The position numbers were made by a program, and so were the translations under genes. Of a stretch of DNA of 64,000 bases, positions 63,898 through 64,000 are shown one piece after another (the stretch's first letter is position 1; each line of letters starts with the position of its first letter). Below the pieces are notes generated by a model. It saw only the letters and a list, made by a program, of their open reading frames with translations, made no database searches and had not been told where the DNA came from. The DNA comes from Candidatus Babelota bacterium (lineage in GTDB: Bacteria > Babelota > Babeliae > Babelales > Babelaceae), in NCBI GenBank assembly GCA_013288045.1, contig JABDCP010000001.1, forward strand, positions 75,736-139,735, in the 5' to 3' direction.

Positions 63898-64000
63898 AAA
63901 CTGTTGTTTTTTAGGCAAAATTCGTAGAAACTTAGAATTGCTTCCTAGTTAGTGTAGCTTTAATAACTATCTTTCTCTCCCTTCAATAGTTATTAGACTT
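63898..64000. repeat. 210-nt structured element, copy 3 (cut by window end)
   Basis: The 103 nt from 63898 to the window end are identical to 63338-63440 of copy 2, including the complete hairpin A (63959-63970 and 63986-63997). The rest lies outside the window. The offset from copy 2 is exactly 560 nt. Confidence 0.9.

Overview
The window is a gene-dense stretch of roughly 64 kb from a moderately AT-rich bacterial chromosome. It has no rRNA genes, no tRNA genes that I could recognise, no CRISPR array and no insertion sequence. The gene set points to a host-dependent Gram-negative-type bacterium. There is an ATP/ADP carrier of the energy-parasite type (20966-22360), Mla- and Lol-type outer-membrane lipid transport ATPases, a type II secretion/type IV pilus-like operon with three secretins, and many exported proteins, including several peptidases. 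My best inference is the candidate phylum Dependentiae (TM6). This rests on gene content only and was not tested by phylogeny.

Layout. 1-2524 (minus strand): a cut-off Nudix hydrolase, murJ and a LolD-type ATPase. 2660-6133: lon and a PfkB-type sugar kinase. 6428-7847: an AbiE type IV toxin-antitoxin pair behind a promoter bracketed by repeats. 8063-11362: atpD, a very short atpC and a HerA-like ATPase. 11343-13005: an exported protein with a possible Cys-His-Asp protease triad, and a methyltransferase. 13083-15206: a polar amino-acid ABC transporter. 15335-17463 (minus): an M23 peptidase with PilO/PilP-like proteins. 17618-20617: a UvrC lacking its C-terminal domain, and a secreted beta-helix protein. 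20966-27643: tlc, clpB, tpiA, secG, mlaE and mlaF. 27669-29052: an MNT/HEPN pair and a second, unpaired MNT. 29224-31949: an unknown secreted protein and a MoxR ATPase. 32114-43072: the secretion operon (GspC-like, secretin 1, PilM/GspL-like, PilO/GspM-like, secretins 2 and 3). 43082-49016: enolase, an NlpC/P60 protein, photolyase, an M50 peptidase and a membrane protein. 49108-54729 (minus): an antitoxin remnant, a DUF1622 protein, a MutY-like glycosylase, a double M16 peptidase and a methyltransferase with a signal peptide. 55087-58601: a shortened ComEC, a C11 peptidase and a family 4 uracil-DNA glycosylase. 59000-62286: nusA-infB. 62287-64000 has no convincing gene.

The most unusual part is that last stretch. 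A non-coding element of about 210 nt occurs at least three times (62501-62712, 63334-63546, and 63898 to the window end). Each full copy can form two conserved hairpins, and the sequence differences inside the stems keep the pairing. The spacers are unrelated to each other. I do not recognise this RNA-like family.

Other points to check are a run of nine G residues that splits the first secretin gene into two frames, an enolase with Thr at the position of a catalytic Glu, a clusterless MutY-like protein with Glu at the catalytic Asp position, and several promoters with palindromes placed between -35 and -10. The -10 hexamer TATACT recurs in at least eight candidate promoters. One of these (45891-45918) lies so close to its ATG that the mRNA would be leaderless.
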